Assembly: GCA_030044345.1 (NCBI GenBank)
Contig: JASHVY010000205.1
Coordinates: 1-12,286 of the forward strand
Direction of reading: 5' to 3'
DNA from: Acetobacteraceae bacterium
Lineage (GTDB): Bacteria; Pseudomonadota; Alphaproteobacteria; Acetobacterales; Acetobacteraceae
DNA length: 12,286 nucleotides
The notes under the pieces were generated by a model. The model was not told the DNA's origin, made no database searches, and saw only the letters and a list, made by a program, of their open reading frames with translations. Position numbers and translations under genes: made by a program. Below, in pieces: positions 1 to 7,060 of this stretch (its first letter is position 1; each line of letters opens with the position of its first letter).

Positions 1-507
1 TCCGGCACTGGCAACATGAAGCTCGCCCTGAACGGGGCGTTGACCATCGGCACGTTGGACGGCGCCAATCTCGAGATCCGCGAACAGGTGGGGGCGGAAA
101 ACATGTTCATCTTCGGCCTGGAGGCGGAGGAAGTGGCCGAGCGCCGCCGCGCCGGGCTTGACGCCGAAGATGTGATCATCGCCTCGCCGTTGCTGGCCGA
201 GGTGCTGGACGCCATCGAATCGGGCGTCTTCTCGCCCGACGAGCCCGATCGCTATCGAAGCCTGGTCGATCAGCTCCGCCATCACGACTACTTCATGGTG
301 TGCGCCGATTTCGACGCGTACTACGCCACCCAGCGCGATATCTCAGCACTTTGGCGCCAGCCGGTGGGGTGGTGGCGGACCAGCATCCTGAACACCGCCG
401 GTGTCGGCTGGTTCTCCTCGGACCGCGCCATTCGCCAATATGCCTCTGAGATCTGGGACGTTCCGTTCGGCGGCCAGCCGGCGCCGCCGCGACCGGCCGG
501 CGCGTGA
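1..507 (+). CDS. glgP: Glycogen phosphorylase, C-terminal part (5' end outside window)
   Basis: Only the last 168 residues are present; the reading frame is open from base 1. Glycogen phosphorylase removes terminal alpha-1,4 glucosyl units from glycogen with phosphate, giving glucose-1-phosphate in the cytoplasm. The fragment opens inside the family's most diagnostic motif, SGTGNMK, followed by LNGALTIGTLDGANLEI. The lysine of GTGNMK (codon at bases 19-21) is the one that carries pyridoxal phosphate in this family. About 160 residues follow it, as expected for a complete C-terminus of a bacterial phosphorylase, and the end (WDVPFGGQ) is also typical. The TGA stop at 505-507 overlaps the GTG start of glgB by 4 nt, so translation is probably coupled. 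Family assignment is secure. Whether it prefers glycogen or maltodextrin cannot be told from this part; the glgB-glgC context favours glycogen. Confidence 0.96.
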   Translation, partial: SGTGNMKLALNGALTIGTLDGANLEIREQVGAENMFIFGLEAEEVAERRRAGLDAEDVIIASPLLAEVLDAIESGVFSPDEPDRYRSLVDQLRHHDYFMVCADFDAYYATQRDISALWRQPVGWWRTSILNTAGVGWFSSDRAIRQYASEIWDVPFGGQPAPPRPAGA

Positions 508-2696
508 GCGCGTGGCAGGCAGCTTCGGGCGATATCGAAGCGATCGTCGCCGCCCGCCACGCCGATCCCTTTGCGGTCCTCGGGCCGCATGCGACCGAGG
601 CCGGCCTCGCGGTGCGGGCCTTCATTCCCGACGCCAGCGCGCTCTGGCTGCTCGCCGAGGACGGCACGACGCTCGCTCACTTTGCGCGCCGCCACGAAGC
701 CGGGTTCTTCGAGACCTGCCTCGCCGATTGCCGCGATCCCTTCGCCTACCGGCTGCGCGCGGAGAATACCGGCGGGAGCTGGGAGCTTCGTGACCCCTAC
801 GCCTTCGGCCCGGTGCTTGGCCCGCTCGACGATCATCTGCTGGTCGAGGGCACGCACCGGCTGCTCTACGAGCGGCTGGGGGCACATCCGCGGTGCCATC
901 AGGGGGTGGACGGGGTGCATTTCGCGGTCTGGGCGCCGAACGCGGCTCGTGTCTCGGTGGTCGGCGACTTCAACGCCTGGGACGGCAGGCGGCTGCCGAT
1001 GCGTAAGCGAATCGATAGCGGGCTTTGGGAGATCTTCGTCCCCGACATTGCCGAAGGCGCGGTGTACAAATACGAAATCATCGCTCATGACGGCACGCTG
1101 CTGCCGCTGAAGGCCGACCCCTTCGGCTTCGCCGCCGAACTCCGGCCTTCCACCGCCTCGGTCGTCGCCCGCACGGATCGTTTCCTCTTCCAAGACACCG
1201 ACTTCCTCGCCCGCCGCGCCGCTGCAGATCCCCGCCGCCTGCCGCTCGCCGCCTATGAGGTGCACTTAGGCTCCTGGCGCCGCCACGAGGATGGACGCTT
1301 CCTCAGCTATGACGAGCTCGCTGAGGCGCTGATTCCCTATGCCGTCGATCTTGGCTTCACCCATCTCGAGTTGCTGCCGGTCACCGAGCATCCGCTCGAT
1401 GCCTCCTGGGGCTACCAGCCGATCGGGCTGTTCGCGCCGACTCGCCGGTTCGGCGATCCTGCCGGTTTCGCCCGCTTCGTCGACCGTGCCCATCGGGCCG
1501 GACTCGGCGTCATCCTCGACTGGGTGCCGGCCCATTTCCCGACCGACGTCCACGGTCTTGCGCGCTTCGACGGCACTGCTCTCTACGAGCATCCAGACCC
1601 GCGCCGGGGCTTCCAGACCGAGTGGAACACGGCGGTCTATGATTACGGCCGGCGCGAAGTCGCGAATGTGCTGATCGCTTCGGCGCTCTATTGGCTCGAC
1701 CGGTACCACATCGATGCGCTGCGCGTCGATGCCGTGGCCTCGATGCTCTATCTCGACTATGCGCGCCGCCCCGGCGAGTGGCTGCCGAACCCCGACGGCT
1801 CGAACGACAATCGCGACGCGGTGGGCTTCCTCCGAAGCTGCAACGAGCTCGTTTATGCCGAAAATCCCGGCGCGATCACGATCGCCGAAGAATCCACCGC
1901 GTGGGCCGGAGTGTCAGCCCCGACCTATGCCGGCGGGCTCGGCTTCGGCTTCAAATGGAACCTGGGCTGGATGCACGACACGCTTGACTACATGGCGCTC
2001 GATCCGGTGCATCGGCGCTGGCACCACGATCGCATGACCTTTGGCCTGCTCTACGCCTGGACTGAGAATTTCGTCCTGCCGCTCTCGCATGACGAAGTCG
2101 TGCACGGCAAGGGCTCGATCCTCGCCCGCATGCCGGGCGATGATTGGCAGCGTTTCGCCAATCTGCGGGCCTATTATGGTTTTATGTGGGGCCAGCCGGG
2201 CAAGAAGCTTCTGTTCATGGGTCAGGAGTTCGCGCAGCGACGTGAGTGGGATTTTGCCAGCAGCCTCGACTGGTGGCTTTTGGATCACGCGCCTCATCGC
2301 GGCATGCAGGCATTGATCCGCGATCTCAACCGCCTCTACCGTGAGGCGCCAGCGCTCCACGCGCGAGACTGCGAGCCAGAGGGTTTTCGCTGGATCAATG
2401 CGGACGATCGCGACAATTCGGTGTTCGCCTGGCTTCGCGCGGCACCCGGCGCCTCTCCGGTTGCGGTGGTCAGCAACTTCACACCGGTGCCGCGCCCGGG
2501 CTACCGGATCGGCCTGCCCCAGGCGGGACGATGGCGCGAAGTCCTGAACACCGATGCGACTTCGTATGGTGGCAGCGGCCTTGGCAACCAGGGTGAGATC
2601 TGGGCTGAGGCGGAACCGCTGAACGGCCTGCCCGCCTCCGCCACGGTTCTGGCGCCGCCACTTGCCAGCGTGTATTTTGCTTGGCAACCAAAATAA
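504..2696 (+). CDS. glgB: 1,4-alpha-glucan (glycogen) branching enzyme
   Basis: GlgB is a GH13 enzyme that cuts an alpha-1,4 glucan chain and re-attaches it by an alpha-1,6 bond, creating glycogen branches. The 730-residue length is standard. An N-terminal extra domain (about 10-120) is followed by a CBM48 module (about 125-215, with HFAVWAPNAARVSVVGDFNAW) and the GH13 barrel (about 240-610). Visible catalytic motifs are DALRVDAV (nucleophile Asp409), AEEST (acid/base Glu462) and SHDEVVHGKGS (transition-state stabiliser Asp530). Their spacings of 53 and 121 residues equal those of E. coli GlgB (405/458/526). A beta-sandwich closes the C-terminus. The GTG start at 504 overlaps the glgP stop (GTGA) with no clear Shine-Dalgarno, which suggests translational coupling. 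No key residue is missing. Identification is secure; the start could be debated only by a few codons. Confidence 0.97.
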   Translation: MSAWQAASGDIEAIVAARHADPFAVLGPHATEAGLAVRAFIPDASALWLLAEDGTTLAHFARRHEAGFFETCLADCRDPFAYRLRAENTGGSWELRDPYAFGPVLGPLDDHLLVEGTHRLLYERLGAHPRCHQGVDGVHFAVWAPNAARVSVVGDFNAWDGRRLPMRKRIDSGLWEIFVPDIAEGAVYKYEIIAHDGTLLPLKADPFGFAAELRPSTASVVARTDRFLFQDTDFLARRAAADPRRLPLAAYEVHLGSWRRHEDGRFLSYDELAEALIPYAVDLGFTHLELLPVTEHPLDASWGYQPIGLFAPTRRFGDPAGFARFVDRAHRAGLGVILDWVPAHFPTDVHGLARFDGTALYEHPDPRRGFQTEWNTAVYDYGRREVANVLIASALYWLDRYHIDALRVDAVASMLYLDYARRPGEWLPNPDGSNDNRDAVGFLRSCNELVYAENPGAITIAEESTAWAGVSAPTYAGGLGFGFKWNLGWMHDTLDYMALDPVHRRWHHDRMTFGLLYAWTENFVLPLSHDEVVHGKGSILARMPGDDWQRFANLRAYYGFMWGQPGKKLLFMGQEFAQRREWDFASSLDWWLLDHAPHRGMQALIRDLNRLYREAPALHARDCEPEGFRWINADDRDNSVFAWLRAAPGASPVAVVSNFTPVPRPGYRIGLPQAGRWREVLNTDATSYGGSGLGNQGEIWAEAEPLNGLPASATVLAPPLASVYFAWQPK

Positions 2697-2727
2697 CGTG
2701 GCGCCACAAATGGGGCGGGCAGAAGGG

Positions 2728-2733
2728 AAGGAG
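2728..2733 (+). promoter_or_regulatory. Strong ribosome binding site before an ATA codon (glgC start)
   Basis: AAGGAG at 2728-2733, inside the purine run GGGAAGGAGA, is a near-perfect Shine-Dalgarno. It lies 7 nt before ATA at 2741, which is in frame with glgC. No ATG, GTG or TTG in that frame lies between TTG 2681 and ATG 2786, so this site would otherwise serve nothing. It decides the start choice discussed under glgC. Confidence 0.6.
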
Positions 2734-2740
2734 ACGACCC

Positions 2741-4006
2741 ATACGCCAGCAACCGATCGGGAGTGCGACACTTGTTCGTTCGGCCATGGCCTATGTGCTG
2801 GCTGGCGGCCGCGGCTCGCGCCTTCAGGAGCTCACCGCCGTTCGCGCCAAGCCTGCCGTATTCTTCGGTGGCAAGAGCCGCATCATTGATTTCGCCCTGT
2901 CGAACGCGATCAATTCCGGCATCCGCAGGATCGGCGTCGCCACCCAGTACAAGGCGCACAGCCTGATTCGCCATCTCCAGCGCGGCTGGAACTTCCTCCG
3001 CCCCGAGCGCAATGAGAGCTTCGATATCCTTCCGGCCTCTCAGCGCTTCGGCGACAATTGGTATGTCGGCACCGCCGATGCCGTCTACCAGAACATCGAC
3101 ATCATCGAATCCTACTCCCCGCAATTCATCGTGGTGCTGGCGGGTGATCACATCTACAAGATGGACTACGAGCTGATGCTCGCCCAGCATGTCGAGAGCG
3201 GTGCCGACGTCACCGTGGGCTGCATCGAGGTGCCGCGGGTAGACGCACGCGGCTTCGGTGTGATGTTTGTAGATAAGGACGATCGGATTACTGAGTTCGT
3301 CGAGAAGCCCGCGGACCCACCGGGGATGCCGGACCAACCGGACATGGCGCTCGCGAGCATGGGCATCTATGTGTTCGCCACCGGAGTGCTGATCGACCAG
3401 CTCCGGCGCGACGCCGCCGATGTCAACTCGAGCCGCGATTTCGGCCACGATATCATTCCATATATGGTGCAGAATGGGAGGGCGGTGGCGCATCGCTTTT
3501 CGCGCTCCTGCGTCCGTTCGCCCACGGAGAAGCAGTCGTACTGGCGCGATGTCGGCACGATCGACGCCTATTGGGAGGCCAATATCGATCTCACCGACGT
3601 CGTGCCGGCACTCGACCTCTTCGACCGCGACTGGCCGATCTGGACCTATGCCGAGATCTCCCCACCGGCCAAGTTCGTTCACGATGAGATCGGCCGGCGC
3701 GGCGAGGCGGTCTCCTCGCTCGTCTCGGGTGGCTGCATCATCTCCGGTGCCCGACTCCGCCGCACATTGCTGTTCACCGGCGTGCACGTGCATTCCTATG
3801 CGCAGGTGGAAAACGCCCTGATCTTGCCGGATGCCGATATCGGCCGCGGCGCGCGCCTGCGTAACGTCATCGTGGAGAAGGGCGTGCGCATCCCGCCTGG
3901 CCTCGTGGTCGGCGAGGACCCGGATGACGATGCGCGGCGGTTCCGGCGCACAGAGAAAGGCATCTGCCTGATCACGCCCGCGATGATCGAGCGGCTGGCG
4001 GAGTGA
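2741..4006 (+). CDS. glgC: Glucose-1-phosphate adenylyltransferase (ADP-glucose pyrophosphorylase)
   Basis: GlgC makes ADP-glucose and pyrophosphate from ATP and glucose-1-phosphate, the committed step of bacterial glycogen synthesis. Motifs in order: nucleotide-binding AYVLAGGRGSRL, RAKPAVFFGGK, GIRRIGVATQYKAHSLIRH, LAGDHIYKMDY (catalytic Asp at 3146-3148), and FVEKPADPP (glucose-1-phosphate lysine at 3305-3307). A C-terminal left-handed beta-helix carries SLVSGGCIISGA. The sequence resembles the Agrobacterium-type enzyme throughout, which is known to be activated by fructose-6-phosphate and pyruvate; regulation here is inferred. The start is unusual. In-frame candidates are TTG 2681 (inside glgB, no RBS), ATG 2786 (no RBS, begins at AMAYVLAGG and cuts off the usual short N-terminus) and ATA 2741. 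ATA 2741 sits 7 nt after AAGGAG and gives 15 residues before AMAYVL, close to the 12-13 of alphaproteobacterial relatives, so I chose it. Conservative annotation would start at 2786. Confidence 0.96.
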   Translation: MRQQPIGSATLVRSAMAYVLAGGRGSRLQELTAVRAKPAVFFGGKSRIIDFALSNAINSGIRRIGVATQYKAHSLIRHLQRGWNFLRPERNESFDILPASQRFGDNWYVGTADAVYQNIDIIESYSPQFIVVLAGDHIYKMDYELMLAQHVESGADVTVGCIEVPRVDARGFGVMFVDKDDRITEFVEKPADPPGMPDQPDMALASMGIYVFATGVLIDQLRRDAADVNSSRDFGHDIIPYMVQNGRAVAHRFSRSCVRSPTEKQSYWRDVGTIDAYWEANIDLTDVVPALDLFDRDWPIWTYAEISPPAKFVHDEIGRRGEAVSSLVSGGCIISGARLRRTLLFTGVHVHSYAQVENALILPDADIGRGARLRNVIVEKGVRIPPGLVVGEDPDDDARRFRRTEKGICLITPAMIERLAE

Positions 4007-4025
4007 CGGACGTCACGGCTCTCGG

Positions 4026-4073
4026 AATCGAGCGGGAAACGGGAGCGCAAACGAGCGTATCCCACTCTAGCGC
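4026..4073 (-). repeat. Copy A of a small palindromic interspersed repeat
   Basis: Read on the minus strand it begins GCGCTAGAGTGGGATACGC, passes through CTCCCG and ends with CCCGCTCGA. It shares this frame with the copies at 6599-6647 and 7571-7618: TAGA-xx-GGG-x-T-x-C near one end, TCG..CTCCCG in the middle, CCGCTC at the other. The ends can pair imperfectly (GAGCGGG at 4030-4036 with CCCACTC at 4061-4067, one mismatch). It lies in the 117-nt gap between glgC and the GH15 gene, ending about 36 nt before the latter's ribosome binding site. Family membership is read by eye from aligned blocks; function is unknown. Confidence 0.55.
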
Positions 4074-4109
4074 CGATGAGATGACGTCGTTATGGCTGTG
4101 GACGCTATC

Positions 4110-4115
4110 AGGAGG
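4110..4115 (+). promoter_or_regulatory. Ribosome binding site of the GH15 gene
   Basis: AGGAGG at 4110-4115 lies 8 nt before ATG 4124. This is the strongest Shine-Dalgarno in the window and fixes the start of the GH15 enzyme. It also suggests that this gene, separated from glgC by 117 nt, initiates independently rather than by coupling. Confidence 0.85.
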
Positions 4116-4123
4116 GAACGTGC

Positions 4124-6541
4124 ATGGCCTCGTCGGACATTGGCCTCTTCGAGCCGGGCACTCAGGACATGGGCGCTCCGGAAGGGCATGCGCCCGGCCA
4201 TCCGGGAATCACGCCGACCTGGACCAGCAGCGCCAAGGACATGGTCGGCTGTGCGCTCGGTCCGGCGCGGGTATGGTATACGCTTGGATTCGGCATCATC
4301 AACGAAGTCTATTATCCGCGCGTCGATATTCCGCAGATTCGCGATCTCGGCTTCATCGTCGCGGATGGAAACGGCTTCTGGGTGGAAGTCAAGCGGCTGG
4401 AGAACTATACGCTGCGACTCCTTGCGCCCGGCACTCCGGCCGTCGAAGTCGTGCACAAGCATGAGCGATTCACACTGACCTTGCGCATCGCGCCCGACCC
4501 CGAGCGAGATGTGCTGGCGATCGAGGTCACGCTCGCCGGCGATCCTGAATTGCGGCCCTATGTGCTGCTCGCGCCACGCCTCGGCACGGCCGGCCGCGAG
4601 AATGTCGCGACGATCCGCCAGTTCAGCGCGTGGCGCGTTGTGGGTGCGGAACAAGGCCCTTTCGGGATTGCGCTCGCAGCCGTCGACGAAGCCCAAGCGG
4701 ACGCGTTCGGCACGATGAGCGTGGGTTATGTCGGCGTGAGCGACGGTTGGCAGGATTTCGACCGCAACGGCGCGATGGCATGGCAATACACGAATGCGGG
4801 GCCCGGCAATGTCGCGATGATGGGCGCGTTGCCCCGCAAGGCGGTGCTGGCTCTCGGTTTCGGCAGCAGCATCCGGGCCGCGGCGACGGTGGCGCTGACA
4901 AGCCTCCTCGAACCGTTCGGGCATCTGCTGGCACGCCAGGTCGAGGTTTGGCACCTCTGGCATCTGGCGCGCAACGAACGCTGCATGCTGCAGCCCGACG
5001 AAACGGACGCCCTGGCCGAGGCATTCGTGCTCTCTTCCATGGTGCTGCGCGCACACCGCGACAAGACATTTCCCGGAACCATGGTGGCAAGCCTCAGCGT
5101 GCCCTGGGGCAACAGCCGCGACGACCGTGGCGGATATCATCTGGTCTGGCCGCGCGATCTTGTGCAATGCGCGACGGCGATGCTGGCACTCGGCGCCGAA
5201 CGGGAAGCGCGCAACACGCTCCGCTACCTGATGGCCACCCAAAAGGCGGACGGGAGCTGGTATCAGAACCAATGGCTCGGCGGCACGCCCTATTGGCGGG
5301 GTCTGCAACTGGACGAGGCCGGGTTTCCGGTGCTGCTGGCGGCGGCGCTCGCCGAACGGGATGCGCTTCGGGGCATCGTGGTGGACGAGATGATCCATCG
5401 TGCGCTCTCCTTCATCGCGAGCGCCGGGCCCTCGACCCCGCAGGATCGCTGGGAAGAGAACGCGGGGCTGAACACGTTCACCCTCGCGGTCTGCATCGCG
5501 GCACTCGTGGCCGGCGCCGCCTTCCTGCCGCAGCCGGCCAGGGATTTCGCCCTGACACTCGCCGATTTCTGGAACGCTTCCCTCGAATCCTGGACGACGG
5601 TCAGGGGCACCGAGCTCTCGCGGCGTCTGGGCGTGGAGAGCTATTACATCCGCGTCGCGCCGATCGAGGTGCTGCACGACCCGAGCGCGCTGCACAACAT
5701 GCTGGAGATCAGGAACCGCAAGTGGGATGCGGAAGTCCCGGCCGACGAGGAGGTCGGGATCGATTTCATCCACCTCGTGCGCTTCGGTTTGCGCGCAGCG
5801 GACGATCCCACGATCCTGGGCAGCATCACGGCGGCGGATATGCTGCTCAAGACCGAGACACCGAACGGCCCATCCTGGCATCGCTATCTCGGCGACGGCT
5901 ATGGCGAGCACAGCGACGGGCGGCCGTTCGACGGTACCGGTCGTGGCCGCGCATGGCCGCTGCTGACCGGCGAACGCGGCCATTACGAGCTGGTCGCCGG
6001 AAACGATCCTCTACCGTACCTCCAGGCGATGGTGGCGATGGCGGGCCCCGGTGGCATGATGCCCGAGCAGGTCTGGGACGCCGAGCCTTTGCCGGAGAAG
6101 CGGCTTTTCCCTGGCCAGCCGACGGGCTCCGCCATGCCGCTCGCCTGGGCGCACGCGGAATTCATCAAGCTGATGGTCTCCCGCCATATCGGCCATCCCT
6201 GCGATCGCCCGGCCGCTGTGTGGCAGCGCTACGCGGGACGGCGCCCCGAGGCAAGGCGCGCGGTCTGGTGCCTGCACGCGCCCATTGGCAAGATCACGCG
6301 GGGCATGACGCTCATCGTCGCGGTGCCGCGGGCCGCGCTGGTCCATTGGGGAATTGACGGCTGGCAGAAGATTGCCGATGGAGAGACGGAGGATACCGGT
6401 CTCGGTCTGCACACCTTGGAACTCGACGCGGCCGCGCTGTCCGGCGCGCGCTCTGTCGATTTCACGTTTCAGTGGCGTGGCACCGGCGCATGGGCGGGCA
6501 GTGATTTCCATGTTGCCATCGAAGGGGAAAGCGAGGGGTGA
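4124..6541 (+). CDS. GH15 glucodextranase/glucoamylase-like glucan alpha-glucosidase
   Basis: This 805-residue protein belongs to the bacterial GH15 family, inverting enzymes that release beta-glucose from the non-reducing ends of alpha-glucans. Residues about 30-290 form the beta-sandwich N-domain typical of glucodextranase-type enzymes (WTSSAKDMVGCAL, VWYTLGFGIINEVYYPRVD). Residues about 300-690 form the (alpha/alpha)6 catalytic domain, with PWGNSRDDRGGYHLVWPRDL, DRWEENAG and GMMPEQVWD. By analogy with characterised GH15 enzymes, Glu444 of WEE is the general acid and Glu648 of PEQ the base. A beta-rich C-terminal part (about 690-805, TRGMTLIVAVPRAA, VHWGIDGW) follows. The N-terminus is hydrophilic with no signal peptide, so the enzyme should be cytoplasmic, unlike many secreted relatives. 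With glgP-glgB-glgC upstream, a role in hydrolysing internal glycogen or maltodextrin is likely. Exact specificity (alpha-1,4, alpha-1,6 or trehalose) cannot be set from sequence alone. Confidence 0.9.
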   Translation: MASSDIGLFEPGTQDMGAPEGHAPGHPGITPTWTSSAKDMVGCALGPARVWYTLGFGIINEVYYPRVDIPQIRDLGFIVADGNGFWVEVKRLENYTLRLLAPGTPAVEVVHKHERFTLTLRIAPDPERDVLAIEVTLAGDPELRPYVLLAPRLGTAGRENVATIRQFSAWRVVGAEQGPFGIALAAVDEAQADAFGTMSVGYVGVSDGWQDFDRNGAMAWQYTNAGPGNVAMMGALPRKAVLALGFGSSIRAAATVALTSLLEPFGHLLARQVEVWHLWHLARNERCMLQPDETDALAEAFVLSSMVLRAHRDKTFPGTMVASLSVPWGNSRDDRGGYHLVWPRDLVQCATAMLALGAEREARNTLRYLMATQKADGSWYQNQWLGGTPYWRGLQLDEAGFPVLLAAALAERDALRGIVVDEMIHRALSFIASAGPSTPQDRWEENAGLNTFTLAVCIAALVAGAAFLPQPARDFALTLADFWNASLESWTTVRGTELSRRLGVESYYIRVAPIEVLHDPSALHNMLEIRNRKWDAEVPADEEVGIDFIHLVRFGLRAADDPTILGSITAADMLLKTETPNGPSWHRYLGDGYGEHSDGRPFDGTGRGRAWPLLTGERGHYELVAGNDPLPYLQAMVAMAGPGGMMPEQVWDAEPLPEKRLFPGQPTGSAMPLAWAHAEFIKLMVSRHIGHPCDRPAAVWQRYAGRRPEARRAVWCLHAPIGKITRGMTLIVAVPRAALVHWGIDGWQKIADGETEDTGLGLHTLELDAAALSGARSVDFTFQWRGTGAWAGSDFHVAIEGESEG

Positions 6542-6580
6542 TACCGATGAAGCCCCTTCAGAACCTGATCGAGAAACGCC

Positions 6581-6611
6581 AGAGCGTGATGACCTAAAAT
6601 CATCCCGCTCT
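6581..6611. repeat. Hairpin-forming inverted repeat behind the GH15 gene
   Basis: Bases 6581-6592 (AGAGCGTGATGA) pair with 6600-6611 (TCATCCCGCTCT): 12 pairs with one mismatch (T6587 against C6605) around a 7-base loop, CCTAAAA. It begins 40 nt after the GH15 stop codon and overlaps the start of repeat copy C. No T-run follows, so it is not a classical intrinsic terminator, but it could stabilise the 3' end of the glycogen transcript or act as part of an extragenic palindromic element. Confidence 0.6.
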
Positions 6612-6647
6612 AGACGGGATACATTCGCTCCCGCATCCCGCTCTCGC
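6599..6647 (+). repeat. Copy C of a small palindromic interspersed repeat
   Basis: On the plus strand this copy reads CCGCTCTAGACGGGATAC, then TTCGCTCCCG, then CATCCCGCTCTCG. The blocks match the minus-strand reading of the copies at 4026-4073 and 7571-7618. It also holds a perfect small palindrome, ATCCCG (6602-6607) with CGGGAT (6615-6620). This copy is in the opposite orientation to the other two and sits beside the transposase remnant. Mobilisation of the repeat by that element is possible but not shown. Confidence 0.55.
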
Positions 6648-6681
6648 CTTTTGTTTTCTCGACCAATTTCATGGCTTTGGC

Positions 6682-6734
6682 GGATCGCTCCGCGCCGGGG
6701 TCCCCGCGAACACGTTCGCGGGATGCCCCGATCC
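6682..6734. repeat. Nested palindrome (complex hairpin)
   Basis: CCCGCGAAC (6703-6711) and GTTCGCGGG (6714-6722) are perfectly complementary over 9 bp with only AC between them. Outside this, CGGGG (6696-6700) pairs with CCCCG (6726-6730), and GGATCG (6682-6687) pairs with CGATCC (6729-6734, sharing two bases with the previous arm). The left side carries an extra 8 bases. Such a compact GC-rich structure beside a degraded transposase may be an element end, an extragenic palindrome or a protein-binding site. It has no T-tract that would make it a terminator. Confidence 0.55.
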
Positions 6735-6754
6735 ACCAGAAGCCATATTGATCT

Positions 6755-7060
6755 AGGATTGCGTCGGCTGACCGGCATCGTGCCAGGCCAGCGACAAGGA
6801 AGTGGCTGCGGTCGTCGACCGCCGTGACCTGGTAGAAGCCACGGTGGATCTTGCATGTGTCCATTTGCACGCGATCGCCGGGCACCGGATGGTTGCAGCG
6901 CTTCGGTTTGCGGCGACTTCGCTCGCCGATTGGGCTTGCAGATTGGCAGGATGCTTGGCTTATGCGGCACAAGCAATTTGTGAATCGTCGCAGCCGACAG
7001 TCGCCCCTCCTACAATGAATCGTGACGACTGACAGCGCCCATCGCGACGAGCACTTTGGG
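6755..7060 (-). pseudogene. Broken transposase/integrase with rve (DDE) fold, IS481-like
   Basis: Read on the minus strand, the piece NHPVPGDRVQMDTCKI, then FYQVTAVDDRSHFLV, is the start of an rve/DDE integrase catalytic core. The Asp of QMDT (complement of bases 6859-6861) would be the first catalytic residue. The preceding piece, LSAATIHKLLVPHKPSILPICKPNRRA, looks like the helix-turn-helix-to-core linker of the same kind of protein but lies in another frame, so a frameshift falls near 6905-6931. An in-frame stop lies at 7010-7012. Similarity ends near 6755, before the second Asp and the catalytic Glu. The gene is therefore truncated and inactive. Terminal inverted repeats and target duplications could not be recognised. 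The family name is approximate; that it is a dead transposase is the firmer statement. Confidence 0.65.

Noticed and set aside
321..1265. A 314-codon open frame on the minus strand under glgP/glgB
   Set aside because: Same reason: no domain, no ribosome binding site recognised, and the plus strand holds secure genes.
2501..3793. A 430-codon open frame on the minus strand across the end of glgB and most of glgC
   Set aside because: It spans two well-supported genes on the other strand and shows no family motif; it is an antisense shadow.
4003..4464. A 153-codon plus-strand frame overlapping the glgC stop and the start of the GH15 gene
   Set aside because: It runs through repeat copy A and out of frame into the GH15 gene; the GH15 start has a strong ribosome binding site and real motifs, this frame has neither.
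4067..5983. A 638-codon open frame on the minus strand opposite the GH15 gene
   Set aside because: Its translation is rich in Arg, Gly and Ala with no recognisable domain, and it lies wholly opposite a gene with intact catalytic motifs. Long antisense frames are common in GC-rich DNA with strong third-position bias.
6547..6597. A 16-codon frame (MKPLQNLIEKRQSVMT) just after the GH15 stop, preceded by a purine-rich stretch
   Set aside because: Too short to support, and its end overlaps the 6581-6611 hairpin, which explains the sequence better.
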